Part shown: piece after piece, positions 53,237 through 63,381 of the stretch | How the letters are laid out: each line of letters opens with the position of its first letter | Numbering within the stretch: the stretch's first letter is position 1 | Origin: Alloyangia pacifica | Lineage (GTDB): Bacteria; Pseudomonadota; Alphaproteobacteria; Rhodobacterales; Rhodobacteraceae | DNA: 64,000 bases | Reading direction: 5' to 3' | NCBI RefSeq assembly: GCF_003111685.1 | Contig: NZ_CP022192.1 | Span: 141,292-205,291 of the forward strand | The notes under the pieces: generated by a model | The model's input: only the letters and a program-made list of their open reading frames with translations | What the model was told of the DNA's origin: nothing | Database searches by the model: none | Position numbers and translations under genes: made by a program

Positions 53237-54334
53237 CTAATCCTGAATTTCTTCGTACCCTCGCAACCAATGATTGCGCTCACGCCAGACCCGATCCCAG
53301 GTGAGCCGCCCGGGATGATCCGGCCGCCCCGACACAAGGGCCTGCAACCTGTAGAAGAAAAACCGCACCGCGGACCAAAGCCACAGAAGGAAAAGACCTA
53401 TGGGCACGCTCCAGGGCGCCCAATGCTCGCGGATGAGTGTAGCACGGGCCTGCCCGACAAGGAGGATCTTCTCGGCGCGCACGTTGGTCGAGGCGCCGAC
53501 AAGGTGCATGATCGTCGCCTCGGGGGTCACCATGGGCGTGTAGCCAAGCGCCCGCGCGCGGTGGCACAGGTCCGCCTCTTCGCCGTACATGAAGTATTTC
53601 AGATCGAAGCCGCCCAGCCTGTCCCAAAGCGCCTTGGGGATCATCAGGAAGCAGCCGACGACGACATCCACCCGGCGCTCGCTGTCACGCTTCCAGTTGC
53701 CGATCGCCTCGGCGTTGAAAAAGCCGCTGCCCGGAAAAAGCTTGTCGAGATAGAGCGCGCGGCACAGCTGACTGTGGATCGAGATCCGATTGCAGCAGGA
53801 GCCCGGGTTGAGCGAGCCGTCGGGAAAGACCGTCCGGCCACCGTAGATCCCGCCCTGCGGATTGCGGCGCGCGAAGGCCAGCAGGTTCGCCACCGCGTTG
53901 GCGTAGGTCTCGGTGTCGGGGTTGAGCAGCAGCAGCATCTCGGCGTGGGCCAGCTGGCTCGCCAGGTTGTTGGCCTTGGCAAAGCCAAGGTTCTCGGGCG
54001 ACGCAACGGTTTGAATCTGGGGAAATCTCTCGCGGATCGCCTCGGCCGAGCCATCCTGCGAGGCGTTGTCGTAGACGATCACCTCGGCCAGCACGTCGCC
54101 GCCCGCCGCGAGCAGGGTCTCGAGCGCCTTCAGCGTCAGCGCGCGCGTGTTGTAGCTCACGATGAGGATCGACACTTCGGGAGGACCGAGGCGCGCCGCG
54201 TCACCGGCGGACCACAGGCGCAGCGGCCTCGGCGGCGCCGCGCTGCGCGCCGCCTGCGGGCATGGCGCCTGCGCGGGGGGCTCGGCGGTCCGGGCTGCAG
54301 GGAGGTGTGACATGGGCATTCCAATCGCAAGCAT
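53237..54334 (-). CDS. Family 2 glycosyltransferase (rhamnosyltransferase-like)
   Basis: This is a 365-residue transferase. A Pro/Ala-rich 50-residue N-terminal stretch precedes the catalytic core: PEVSILIVSYNTRALTLKAL, VIVYDNASQDGSAEAI, LLLLNPDTETYANAV (DXD-type) and FDLKYFMYGEEADLCHRARA. A C-terminal membrane-associated helix pair follows (PIGLFLLWLWSAVRFFFY). The start could be 15 or 21 bases further in. The WbbL-like pattern suggests a deoxyhexose donor, but this is not certain. Confidence 0.88.
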   Translation of the reverse strand: MLAIGMPMSHLPAARTAEPPAQAPCPQAARSAAPPRPLRLWSAGDAARLGPPEVSILIVSYNTRALTLKALETLLAAGGDVLAEVIVYDNASQDGSAEAIRERFPQIQTVASPENLGFAKANNLASQLAHAEMLLLLNPDTETYANAVANLLAFARRNPQGGIYGGRTVFPDGSLNPGSCCNRISIHSQLCRALYLDKLFPGSGFFNAEAIGNWKRDSERRVDVVVGCFLMIPKALWDRLGGFDLKYFMYGEEADLCHRARALGYTPMVTPEATIMHLVGASTNVRAEKILLVGQARATLIREHWAPWSVPIGLFLLWLWSAVRFFFYRLQALVSGRPDHPGRLTWDRVWRERNHWLRGYEEIQD

Positions 54335-54339
54335 GGGAG

Positions 54340-55701
54340 TCAGGCTGACCGGGAGGGAGACGGCATTCCGGACAGCGCGGAGAGGCGGGAGCTTCGGGAA
54401 AAGGTCACGGGCACCCTACGCTTTGGCCCGTTGTGCGGCGCGGGGCCGGTCCCGAGCATCCACGACCCGCTGCCCAACAGAAAGATCACGAGGACATAGG
54501 CTTCGCGCCAGACGTGCACCGTCCAGAGCGCGAGGAAGAGCGCCGCAAGGGTGACCACATAGCCCTCGCGGTAGGCGCGCACGCGCGGGTCGGGGATCTT
54601 GCGCGCCCCGAGGGTCAGGGGCAGCCACAGAAAGCCGATGAGCATCAAGAGACCCGCGGGAATGCCGTGCCGCAGCGCGACCAGCATCCAGAACATGTCG
54701 ATGCTGTCGGACATGCCCGGCAGGTTCACCCAGTCCCCGAGGCCGATGCCAAACAGGGGCGCGGTGCGGATGTTCGCGAGCGCGAAGCCGAAGATCCGGA
54801 CCCGGTTGAAGGCCGTGTCCGGGTTGAAGGCGATCGTGCCGATGACAAGGTCGAGAAAGAAACCGGTCGACAGCTCAAAGACCACGAGTCCGCCCGCGAC
54901 AAGCGCCAACAGCAACCAGCGTTCGCGGAGGCGCCTGGTGAGGGCGCTCCAGACCAGCAGCGCGACCTGCAGCACCATCGCGATGAGCGCCCCGGACGAC
55001 AGCGACAGGAAGGCGACGCCCCCCACCAGCCCGGCCCGCGCGCAGCGCGGAACGGCAAGCTGGCCGTAGCCCAGCACCCGGTAGGTCAGGGCAACGAACG
55101 CCCCTATGCAGATGCCGAAATGGATCGGGTGATCGAGCGTCGCCTGCACCCGTTCGAGCCCCAACCGGCGCAGCGGCGGCACCTCGGGCTGCGAGGGCAG
55201 GATCGCGTTGGTCAGATGCAGCAGGAGGTTGTAGCCGGTCACCGTCTCGAGCAGGGCAAAAGGCGTCAGGAAAAGCACGATGCCGAACATCACGCGGACC
55301 ATTGCGGCAAAGCTCTCGGCATCGCGGATCATGCAACGCCCGAGGAAATAGGCCCCCAGCGTCTCGATCGTATTGATGCCGCCGAACTCGATGGCCTCGG
55401 CCAGCCCGTGGCGCAGGGTCATGCCCAGAAAGACCCAGACGCAGAAGGCGACCATCGCCAGGTCGGAGACCAGAAGCCGCCCCGCGCCGCCGCGCAGCAC
55501 CCGGAGCGTCAGGGGCACCAGCAGCACCAGCAGCAGGCCGCGCGAGGCCGAGAGTTTCAGTGGCCCGAGGCTGATCTGGAAGGCGATGAAGAGCGACAGC
55601 AGGAACAGGCTCACCGACAGCGGCAGCACCCGCGGCACGGCAGCGGCGCTGAGCCTTGTGGCGCGGCGTCTTGGCCCGCCCTTGAGCGCCTCAACCGACA
55701 T
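54340..55701 (-). CDS. Wzy/O-antigen-ligase-like membrane protein
   Basis: This 453-residue protein has about 11-12 hydrophobic segments and a periplasmic loop with AFNRVRIFGFALANIRTAPL FGIGLGDW (broken here for length), resembling the Wzy_C polymerase/ligase domain. It probably joins repeat units into polymer in the periplasm. It overlaps the end of the Wzz-type gene by 11 bases and lies 5 bases before the next GT2 gene. Sequence divergence in this family means the call rests on topology and context. Confidence 0.82.
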   Translation of the reverse strand: MSVEALKGGPRRRATRLSAAAVPRVLPLSVSLFLLSLFIAFQISLGPLKLSASRGLLLVLLVPLTLRVLRGGAGRLLVSDLAMVAFCVWVFLGMTLRHGLAEAIEFGGINTIETLGAYFLGRCMIRDAESFAAMVRVMFGIVLFLTPFALLETVTGYNLLLHLTNAILPSQPEVPPLRRLGLERVQATLDHPIHFGICIGAFVALTYRVLGYGQLAVPRCARAGLVGGVAFLSLSSGALIAMVLQVALLVWSALTRRLRERWLLLALVAGGLVVFELSTGFFLDLVIGTIAFNPDTAFNRVRIFGFALANIRTAPLFGIGLGDWVNLPGMSDSIDMFWMLVALRHGIPAGLLMLIGFLWLPLTLGARKIPDPRVRAYREGYVVTLAALFLALWTVHVWREAYVLVIFLLGSGSWMLGTGPAPHNGPKRRVPVTFSRSSRLSALSGMPSPSRSA

Positions 55702-57523
55702 CGGAGCGCATGTCCCGGTTCAGTGGCAGCAGCTTGACCTTCGAGCCCGCGTTGACGCGCGCGCCCTCCGGTGCTGCGCCGTCCTTGGCCGACTCCCCCG
55801 GGCGCGCCGGGGTGAACCCGTAGTCGAGAGGCCCGCGCCCGTAGAGTTCGGACAGGAACTGCGGCGGGCAGTCGTTGACAAAGGCACCTATGAGATTGTC
55901 CCCGCCCCGATCAAGCAGCGCCACAGCGGATTTCGTCCGCGCCAGCCCGGCATGGCCGTGGCGCACCACCAGCACGGTGCCATCGAGCTGCGGCGCCAGC
56001 GCCTCGGCGTCGGCGGTCATGCACACCGGCGGCATGTCGCAGACGACCAGCTCGAATGTCTCTCGCAGCCGGGCCAGCAGTTGCGTCATGTGCAGCGAGG
56101 CCAGCAGCTCGGTCGGGTGTTGCGAGGCCTCGACGCTCGGCAGGATGTAGAGCGGCAGCGCGCCCTCGCCCGGTTCCTCCACGACATAGCCGTCCGGGCC
56201 GCGCCCCGAGGCCAGCAGCTCCGCAAGCCCGTGCTGCCGGGGTCCGGCGGTGCCGCGCGACTGGGGGTGCCGCAGGTCGGCCTCGACGAGGACGGTGCGC
56301 AATCCGCTGCGCGCGGCCGCCCGTGCGACCTCCCGTGCGACCAGCGTCTTGCCCTCTTGCGCCGCCCCCGAGGTGAAGCCGATCGCCACCGGCCCCTTGC
56401 GCAGGTCGGGCATCGCCAGCGACAGCAGCCGGCGGATCGACTCGTCGAAAAGCGGCCGGTTCCTGCCACGGTCCGGTGCCGCCGCCAGCACGTGCAGCCC
56501 GAGCTCTTCGAAGTGCCGCGGATACCGCAGCTTCTTGTTCAACAGCTCGCGCAGGGCGAAGACGAGCGAGGCGGCGATGAAGGTGGCGGCGGTCGCGGCA
56601 AGCGCGAAGCGGCCCGGTCCGGCGGCGGCGGGATCGCTCGGCACGGTGGCCCTGCTGACCACGCGGATCGGGTGCGACTGGATGTTCTGCAACTGCTGCA
56701 CCTCGTTGCGGCGCTTGAGCAAGTCGCGGTAGAGCGCAACGTCCGCGTCATGGGTCATCTGCCGCAGCGCGACGGCATCGCTGCTGAGGTCGGTCTGCGC
56801 GGACTGGATCCGCGTCCGGATGCTCTGCAACTGCGCATCGAGCCAGGCGACCATCTCGGCGCTCGCCGCGTTGACCCGGCCATTGTACTCGAGCAGGAAG
56901 GCCTCGGGCAGGTGGTTGGCGATCCGCGTCGCGGCCTGCGGATCGGGCGAGGTGACGGTGATCGAGATGAGCTGTGTGAGCTCGTTGGTGTTGGTCTCGA
57001 TCACTGCCGCGAGCTGCTGGATCACCTCGAGCGGCGTGTCCGCCGCCGTGCCGCCAGGCGGCATGGCGGGCAGCGCCTCGTCCTCGCCCGAAATGAGAGC
57101 GGCGGGCACTATCGGCTTGATCCGATCCTTGAGCGTTTCCTTGATGAGCACCCGCTTCGAGCGCAGCGCCCCGGGCTGCAGCACCAGATCAAGATCGTTC
57201 ACCACCCGCGTCAGCACAGGCACCGACTGGATGATCGCCGCCTCCTTCACGATCGGTGCCACCTCGTTGACCCAGGTCACCTTGGTGTCATCCGCCAGCG
57301 CCGCGAAGGCGGACTCCGAGGTCAGAAGCCGCTCTTCACGTTCGTCGAACCAGACGATCGACGTGGCGCTGTAGAGCGGCGGCATCGGCAGCAGCGCGAG
57401 GTAGGTGATCGCGCCCACGACCAGCCCGGCGAGCAGGCTTGGCAGGATCTTCCGCTTCACCGCCTGCAGGACATCCAGCACCGAGAGCGTCAGGCCGGTG
57501 TCGAGTGTTCCACGGTCGGTCAT
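55691..57523 (-). CDS. Chain-length determinant with BY-kinase domain (Wzz/ExoP type)
   Basis: This is a 610-residue fused protein. Residues 15-330 are the Wzz domain: first membrane helix SLLAGLVVGAITYLALLPM, a periplasmic coiled-coil, and second helix ALAATAATFIAASLVFA. Residues 350-570 form the cytoplasmic ATPase/tyrosine kinase, with Walker A TSGAAQEGKT near 381, Walker A' VEADLRHPQ, and Walker B FELVVCDMPPV. The C-terminal Tyr cluster is short, with only a few Tyr (LYGRGPLDYG). It controls polymer length and export together with the OPX protein. Confidence 0.9.
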   Translation of the reverse strand: MTDRGTLDTGLTLSVLDVLQAVKRKILPSLLAGLVVGAITYLALLPMPPLYSATSIVWFDEREERLLTSESAFAALADDTKVTWVNEVAPIVKEAAIIQSVPVLTRVVNDLDLVLQPGALRSKRVLIKETLKDRIKPIVPAALISGEDEALPAMPPGGTAADTPLEVIQQLAAVIETNTNELTQLISITVTSPDPQAATRIANHLPEAFLLEYNGRVNAASAEMVAWLDAQLQSIRTRIQSAQTDLSSDAVALRQMTHDADVALYRDLLKRRNEVQQLQNIQSHPIRVVSRATVPSDPAAAGPGRFALAATAATFIAASLVFALRELLNKKLRYPRHFEELGLHVLAAAPDRGRNRPLFDESIRRLLSLAMPDLRKGPVAIGFTSGAAQEGKTLVAREVARAAARSGLRTVLVEADLRHPQSRGTAGPRQHGLAELLASGRGPDGYVVEEPGEGALPLYILPSVEASQHPTELLASLHMTQLLARLRETFELVVCDMPPVCMTADAEALAPQLDGTVLVVRHGHAGLARTKSAVALLDRGGDNLIGAFVNDCPPQFLSELYGRGPLDYGFTPARPGESAKDGAAPEGARVNAGSKVKLLPLNRDMRSDVG

Positions 57524-57608
57524 CGCTGCCTCCAGTCCCGCCGCGACGGGATTTTGCCGGACATCTCCCGCTCCTTCGGCGCGGTGCGTGGGGGCTGGGA
57601 AGGACGGT

Positions 57609-58850
57609 TCATGACTTCAGGCCCAGTTCGCGGATCAGCATGCCGGAGAACTGCCGCAGGTTCTGCCGCCAGCCGGCCTGCCGCGCGTTCCGGGCGAGGA
57701 AGAAGCCGTCGTACCTCGGCGCCCATCGCAGTAGCGCGCGCATCGCCATCAGCCGGGCCAACAGGAAGCGCCGCTTGCGCACCTGCCCGGGCTGCATCGG
57801 CTCGAGCTCGCGGATGTCGAAGGGCTGCGTGCGGACCGCGCCCCGCGCCTCGGCCTCCTGCAGGCAGCGCGCGCCGATTTCTGTGCGGGCGATGACGAGG
57901 CTGGTGCCCTCGCCCTCCTCGAAGCTGGGATAGCCCTCGGCGTCGGTGTGCCAGGCATCGGCGCAGACGAGATCGGCAAAGCTGCCGATCCCGTCCGGGC
58001 AGAGCTTGCACCGCTTCTGCACGTGCCGCGATAGAATTCCGCCCCAACTGTCGCGGTAGCTCATCCGCGCCGTGCTCCCATCTCGCAGTGTCGCCGTGGC
58101 AAAGCCGGGCCAGCCGTCGCCGCGGTAGCGGAAAGCGGCAAGCTGGCTTGGATCGACCCCCATCTTCCCGAGCACCTCGCGCGCGCCCGCGGCGCTTGGA
58201 ATGCCGGCGCAGAAGAACGACAGCGTGATCACAACCTGCTGGTCGATCCGCGGATCGAGCCGGGCCATCTGGCGCAGCGTCGCCACGTCGCAGGGCTTGC
58301 CGACAAAGGCGATGCGGCGGCCGCTCTCCAGCGCCCGACCCAGTTCAAGCAGCGGTGCCGAAGGCGCGTAGCGCGAGCCCGCCGCGGCGAAGACCTCGTC
58401 GCGGTGGGTGCTGCGCACCCCGCGCGTGCCCGTCGGCTCCGCAACCGAGGCGGCGGTCTGCACCACCACATCGACCGCGCCGCTCTGCAGCAGATGCACC
58501 AGCAGCCCCGACAGCACGCCGCCCGACGAGCCGTTGTGGCGCAGCGCCGGGTCCGTCGCATGTCCGGAGCGCAGCGCGACATGCGGGCCCCAGAGCACGT
58601 GCTCCTCGCGCCCCCCTGCCGCGAGCGCCAGGCGCCGCCCGGGGCAGACCTGCCGGATGGCGCGCTCCTGCCGGGGCGAGAGCGCGGCCTGCTGCACCGG
58701 GCGCAGGTAGCCCGGCGGTGTCATCGCCATCCGCACGGCGCGCGGCGCCAGCAGGGCGCAGCCGCCGCATCCGGCGCAGGTGTCCGCCGCCAACACCTGA
58801 TCGAGTGTCGCTGAGCGGTTTGGTACAGGGTTCGGAGCCAGGGCGTTCAT
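57609..58850 (-). CDS. FrhB-like (coenzyme F420 hydrogenase beta-type) protein
   Basis: This 413-residue protein has an N-terminal CAGCGGC iron-sulfur-type motif (residues 25-31), the FrhB N-terminal and C-terminal domains (RHNGSSGGVLSGLLVHLL near 105, FVGKPCDVATLRQMARLDP near 191) and a second Cys pair, KRCKLCPDG, near 279. Alphaproteobacteria generally do not use F420, so the name reflects fold only. Such proteins recur in exopolysaccharide loci beside pyruvyltransferases, where their role is unknown. It lies 85 bases upstream of the Wzz gene. Confidence 0.82.
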   Translation of the reverse strand: MNALAPNPVPNRSATLDQVLAADTCAGCGGCALLAPRAVRMAMTPPGYLRPVQQAALSPRQERAIRQVCPGRRLALAAGGREEHVLWGPHVALRSGHATDPALRHNGSSGGVLSGLLVHLLQSGAVDVVVQTAASVAEPTGTRGVRSTHRDEVFAAAGSRYAPSAPLLELGRALESGRRIAFVGKPCDVATLRQMARLDPRIDQQVVITLSFFCAGIPSAAGAREVLGKMGVDPSQLAAFRYRGDGWPGFATATLRDGSTARMSYRDSWGGILSRHVQKRCKLCPDGIGSFADLVCADAWHTDAEGYPSFEEGEGTSLVIARTEIGARCLQEAEARGAVRTQPFDIRELEPMQPGQVRKRRFLLARLMAMRALLRWAPRYDGFFLARNARQAGWRQNLRQFSGMLIRELGLKS

Positions 58851-59059
58851 TGCCTCTCCCCAGAGCCCAAGCGCCGGTCCTGTCGGGCCACACGCCGGGC
58901 TTGATGCCACTTCAGTCTTCCGGGACCTCGGCAGAGGCCGGGGCGCCCGGGGGTCGAACTTCGTGTCGGAACTCGGGAACCAGAGTGAACTTCGGCAAGC
59001 ACAAGCGCCGCGCAGAGCCCGGCGTCACAGGGCGCACCGCCCGCGCGTCCCTTGCCCGG

Positions 59060-60295
59060 CTATTGGCCGGGGACCGGGGCCGCGCTGAGCCGCACTTCCA
59101 CGAGATCGCCGGGAAGAAGCGCCATGTCCTCTTCGCCGCCAAGCTCGAATACCTCTTCCCCCGCCCCAGCGCCGCGGCGGAGGGTGATGCGGACCACGCC
59201 TTCCTCGAGCGCGTCGGCGTAGTCGGCGCTCAACAGCAAGAGCTGCTGGCGCGCGGCGGTCAGCCGGGCGCGGGTGGTCTCACGCTCGACCAGCGCATCG
59301 CTCAGCGATTCCAGCGAGTCGCGTCGGGCCTCGTCCTCGAAATCTCCGAGGTCGAAGTTGATCCGGGCGAGATCCTTCTCGGCGGCGGCCAGATCGCTTG
59401 CGGTGTCCAGCCGCCGGGTCGCCGAGGCCAGCAGCGCCCGACGGGTTTCGGTGACCCGGTCGACCTCGACAAGCCCGCGCGCGCGCAGGGTGCGGATGCG
59501 CTCGTATTCCTGCTGGTCGGCGTCTTCTCCCTCGAGCTCGGCGCCGAGTTGCTGGCGCAGGACGTCGATCTGATGGGTGACCGCCCTGCGCGCCTCCATC
59601 AAATAGCTCCGCCTGCTCTGCGTTCCCGCGACGCCGGCCACAAGCCGCTGGGTCTCGACCTCCTCGACGGTCTCGGTGCCGGAGGTGGCCGTGATCGCCG
59701 CATCCGTGCCGGGGTCGAGCTCGGCCTGATAGCGGCGCACGCGCACGTCGAGTGCCGCCAGCTCGGCACCGAAGGCGTCGATGTTGCCCTGCACCTGGGC
59801 GATCTGCGCCATCGGGTCGCGCACGTAGCCCAGATCCTGACCGATCCCGCCCGAGAGCGTCAGCGCCCGCCGCACTGTCAGCCCCGGGGTGAAGGCAAAG
59901 GCGCCCGGCGCCTTCACTTCGCCCGACACGTAGACCGGGCGGAATTCGGTGACCGACAGGCTGACCTCGCTCGGAGAGATCGGGAACAGCGTCTCGCGCC
60001 CATCGAGGGTGCGCTGGCGGAAGGCGACCTCCCCGAAGCGCCGGGCCACATCCTGCTCGGCGGCGCCGACCGTCTGGCCGCCCAGGCTGACCCGCCCGAT
60101 CAGCGGCAGTGAGAGGGTGCCATCCGCGCCGATCCTCAGGTCGCGGTCGAGATTGGGCAGCCCGGCGACGCGGATGTCGACGCGGTCACCCGGTTGCAGC
60201 ACGTAGCCCTCGGCCTGCGCGGGGAGCGGCGCGAGCAGGACCGCAAGCAGCGGCGCGATCAACGACCAGAGCGGGAGGCGGGCGGTCAGGGGCAT
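59060..60295 (-). CDS. Outer-membrane polysaccharide export protein (OPX/Wza family)
   Basis: This is a 411-residue protein. The signal peptide is PLTARLPLWSLIAPLLAVLL (residues 2-21, cleavage near AQA). The Poly_export domain YVLQPGDRVDIRVAGLPNLD is near 30, and the SLBB-like segment RPVYVSGEVKAPGAFAFTPG is near 125. A long coiled-coil stretch follows (about 160-360), as in ExoF-type OPX proteins. There is no lipobox Cys at the expected place. The start at 60295 overlaps the preceding gene by 10 bases; an upstream ATG at 60331 is also in frame. Confidence 0.87.
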   Translation of the reverse strand: MPLTARLPLWSLIAPLLAVLLAPLPAQAEGYVLQPGDRVDIRVAGLPNLDRDLRIGADGTLSLPLIGRVSLGGQTVGAAEQDVARRFGEVAFRQRTLDGRETLFPISPSEVSLSVTEFRPVYVSGEVKAPGAFAFTPGLTVRRALTLSGGIGQDLGYVRDPMAQIAQVQGNIDAFGAELAALDVRVRRYQAELDPGTDAAITATSGTETVEEVETQRLVAGVAGTQSRRSYLMEARRAVTHQIDVLRQQLGAELEGEDADQQEYERIRTLRARGLVEVDRVTETRRALLASATRRLDTASDLAAAEKDLARINFDLGDFEDEARRDSLESLSDALVERETTRARLTAARQQLLLLSADYADALEEGVVRITLRRGAGAGEEVFELGGEEDMALLPGDLVEVRLSAAPVPGQ

Positions 60296-61832
60296 TGGGC
60301 GACGCCCTCCCGCGCTGGTCCCGACTTGCATGGCGGCTCGGACAGCGCGAGCGCGCGCGCCGGTACACCTGTTCCGTCGGTGGGCGGAGACATCCCCCCG
60401 GCCTCGATCGCCGCGATGATCCGCGCATAGCTAAAGAGCACGGCACCCTCTTCAGTCATCACCGCATCCCGGTCCCGGTCGCGGCGCGTCAGAGTGTTGC
60501 CGCGCACCTGCCAGCCGAGCGCCGCGCCCTCGGTCAGCGAGACGTAGCCCTGTACCGTGGCATAGTCCCGCGACAGATCCGGCAGCACGTTGCCGCTGAC
60601 CTTCACCTCCGAAGAACGGCGGGCAATCGACAGGATCGGTGTCGCGATCTCGCCCGTTCCCGCGCCCGGTTCCTGCAGCAGCAGGTTGCCGGTCACCGCA
60701 AGCCCGGTCGTCTCGCCCACCACCAGCGCATTGATATGAGCGGTGAGGATCACGTTGCCCTCGATCACCATGTCCTGGAAGAAGAACTCTTCCGACGCCT
60801 CGTCCGCCTCCGCCTTTAAATTGCGCATGAAGAGGCCCTGCGCCCTCTCGTCCTGCGCCACCGCGCGCTGCACGAGAAGGTTGCCCCGGATGACCACGTC
60901 GCGGGTCGCCGCGTCGGAATTGGTCGTCCAGAATTGCATGAGGTCAGGATGATCGCCCCTGTGCTCTGCCTCGGCGTGGCGCCACGGGTGCAGGTCGCGG
61001 ACGGTGTTGCGCTCGATGCGGGCATGCTCGAGCTGGCCGAAGGTCATCCCGTCCGAGCGGACATCGTGCACCAGATTGGCCGAGACCTCGAGCCCCGCCA
61101 CCTTCTCGAAGGACAAACCACGGTAGACGCCGGTGACCTCATTGCCGGTGACCGTGATGTCCCTGGCGTTCTGAACGCGGATCCCGATGCCGGCATAGCT
61201 GCCCGCCACGAGCCCCTGCTGCCGTGCAACCGCCACTGCGTCGCGCGGATCGGCGCCGACCCGGTCCGAGACAGGCGCGCCGGCGAAGCGACAGCCCCGC
61301 ACCGTGATGCGACGGGCGGGGGTACCCCAGAGCCGCGCACCTCGAGCATGGCCAGCAATTTCCCCTCGCCCGCCCCGGGCTGGTGGCGGAAGTCGAGCTG
61401 TTCGAGCACCAGGTTGCGGGCGCCGTGCAGCGCGATCCGCTCGAAGCGCGCCCGGTCGACGGGGTCGGCGGAGCTCAGCGTCACCGGGCGGTCAAAGGCG
61501 CCCGCCGCCCCGCGCAGCGCAAGCGTACCGTAGTCGCCGGGCGCCAGCGCGATCACCTCGCCGCCGCGCACCCGCGCCAGGACGCCGCGCAGCTCCTGCG
61601 GCCCCGCCACCCTGAGCACGGTCTGGCGGGCAACCGATCCCGGCGGCTCCGCCCCTTGGGACAGGGTTTGCGCGCCGACGGGCTTCGCCGCAAGCGCGGC
61701 GGCGGCCAGCAGCACGGCAACCGCACCCCAAATGCGCCATCCGCGCATGGCGGACGGACGGGGCCGGGGCTGTGTGCTGCCGCGAGTCGGCCCGGCGGGG
61801 ATCGGCACGCCAACGTGCCGGCCAGCAACCAT
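60286..61832 (-). pseudogene. Secreted right-handed beta-helix protein, one-base frame break
   Basis: Two frames make one protein of about 515 residues after adding a base. The first part has a signal-like segment (WGAVAVLLAAAALAA) and LEQLDFRHQPGAGEGKLLAM. The second has beta-helix repeats (ITVTGNEVTGVYRGLSFEKV, VIEGNVILTAHINALVVGE). The break is near 61333-61334, where GG would have to be GGG (minus strand), giving VRGLWGTPARRITVRGC. AAAGGAG precedes 61832. It is probably a periplasmic lyase or epimerase acting on the polymer. The break may be a sequence error and not decay. Confidence 0.75.
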
Positions 61833-62048
61833 GAGCCATTCTCCTTTGTCGCGATGCCGAAATTCCTGACACGGTGCTAAAAGTCACTGTGCGCGGCCGA
61901 GGCTGGCGCGAAAAAACGAGATCAGAATAGCACGAACTGCGCCGATCCTAGGAAAACTTGGCCTATGCGCGCGCCTTTGCCCGCCCAACGGCGGAGAATT
62001 GCTTCTTGATCGAGCAACCAGAGGGAGAGGGAGCCCGCGCGGGGCCGG

Positions 62049-62072
62049 CGATGCCCTCTTGCGAGGGCATCG
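62049..62072 (-). terminator. Hairpin after the second TRAP operon
   Basis: CGATGCCCTC (62049-62058) pairs perfectly with GAGGGCATCG (62063-62072) around TTGC, 12 bases beyond the TRAP large-permease stop. There is no clear T-run, so it is a moderate terminator candidate. The 250 bases between it and the beta-helix gene contain no supported gene. Confidence 0.55.
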
Positions 62073-62084
62073 CGCCTGCCGCGC

Positions 62085-63381
62085 CTACATCATCCCCGGC
62101 AGCCAGAGCGACAGCTGCGGGATCGCCACGAGCAGACCCAGCGTCACCAGCATCGCCAGCCAGAAGGGGATCACCCCCCAGAAGATATCGATCAGCGGCA
62201 CGTTCTTGGCCACGGATTTGACGATGAAGACGTTGATCCCCACCGGCGGCGAGATCAGCCCCATCTCGAGCGTCAGGACCACCAACACCCCGAACCAGAT
62301 CGGGTCGATCCCCAGCGACATCACCACCGGCATGAAGATCGGCAGGGTCAGCACGAGCATGGCCAGCCCCTCGAGGAAGCAGCCCAGGACGAGGTAGATC
62401 GCGAGGATCAGCACCAGCGTGCCATAGGCCCCGAGATCGAAGGAGACGAGCATCCGGCTCACCTCGGCGGGCAGGTGGCTGAGCGCGATGAACGGGTTGA
62501 TCAGATGCGCCGCGATCAGGATCAGCATGACCGAGGCGGTGGTGACCACGCTGCTCTGCGCCGCCTGCCAGAAGCTGCGCAAATCGAGCGTACCGCTCAG
62601 CGCACCGATGCCGATGACCAGCGCCGCGCCGACGCCCGCCGCCTCGGTGGGCGAGAAGATGCCGGTGTAGATGCCGCCGATGGTCAGCAGGATCACCACA
62701 AGGATCGGGATCGCTCCAAGGAAGGCGCGGCGTTTCTCGGCAAGGGTGGTGGACGGCCCCTTCGGCCCCAGCGAGGGTTTCAGCGTGCAGAGCAGCAGGA
62801 CGGTCAGCAGGAAGAGCGTCAGCAGCAGGATGCCGGGCAGGATCCCGGCCATGAACAGCCGCCCGATGCTCTGCTCGGTCAGGATCGCGTAGATCACGAA
62901 GCCGGTCGAGGGCGGGATCAGGATGCCAGCGTGCCCCCCGCGGCGACCACGCCGGTCGACAGGCGCGGGTCGTAGTTGAAGCGGTCCATCTCGGCCAGCG
63001 CGGTGCGGCCCATGGTCAGCGCCGAGGCGACCGACGAGCCCGAGAGCGCGGCAAATCCGCCGCAGCCGATCACCGTCGCCGCCGCCAGCCCGCCGCGCAC
63101 CTGCCCGATGGTGCATAGGCGGCCTCGTAGAGCCGTCGGCTCATCCCCGTCACGCTCGCCACGTTGCCCATCAGGATGAACAGCGGCACCACGATCAGCT
63201 CGGAGTTGGAGGCCAGCGCGAAGGTCTCGGACGACAGCAGGCCGGTGGCCGCCTGCAGGCCGTTGAGCAGCCAGATCCCGGCAAAGCCGACGGTGAACAT
63301 GGCAAAGGCCACCGGGATGCGCAGCAACAGCAGCACGAGAAGGAGCACGAAGCCGGTGGTGCCGACGAATACGGGGCTCAT
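62085..63381 (-). pseudogene. dctM: TRAP large permease with two one-base frame breaks
   Basis: Three frames join into a 432-residue DctM. The first starts at 63381 (LLVLLLLRIPVAFAMFTVGF, IVVPLFILMGNVASVTGMS). The middle has GGFAALSGSSVASALTMGRT. The last runs from GILIPPSTGFVIYAI to the C-terminus. Breaks lie near 63113 (one base missing, giving AAYATIGQVRGG when restored) and near 62926 (CC should be CCC, giving GGTLGILIPPST). All family features are otherwise present, so a functional gene with sequence errors is as likely as a broken one. Confidence 0.8.

Noticed and set aside
57609..58850. F420-dependent hydrogenase metabolism
   Set aside because: The protein shares only the FrhB fold; its place in an exopolysaccharide locus argues against a hydrogenase.
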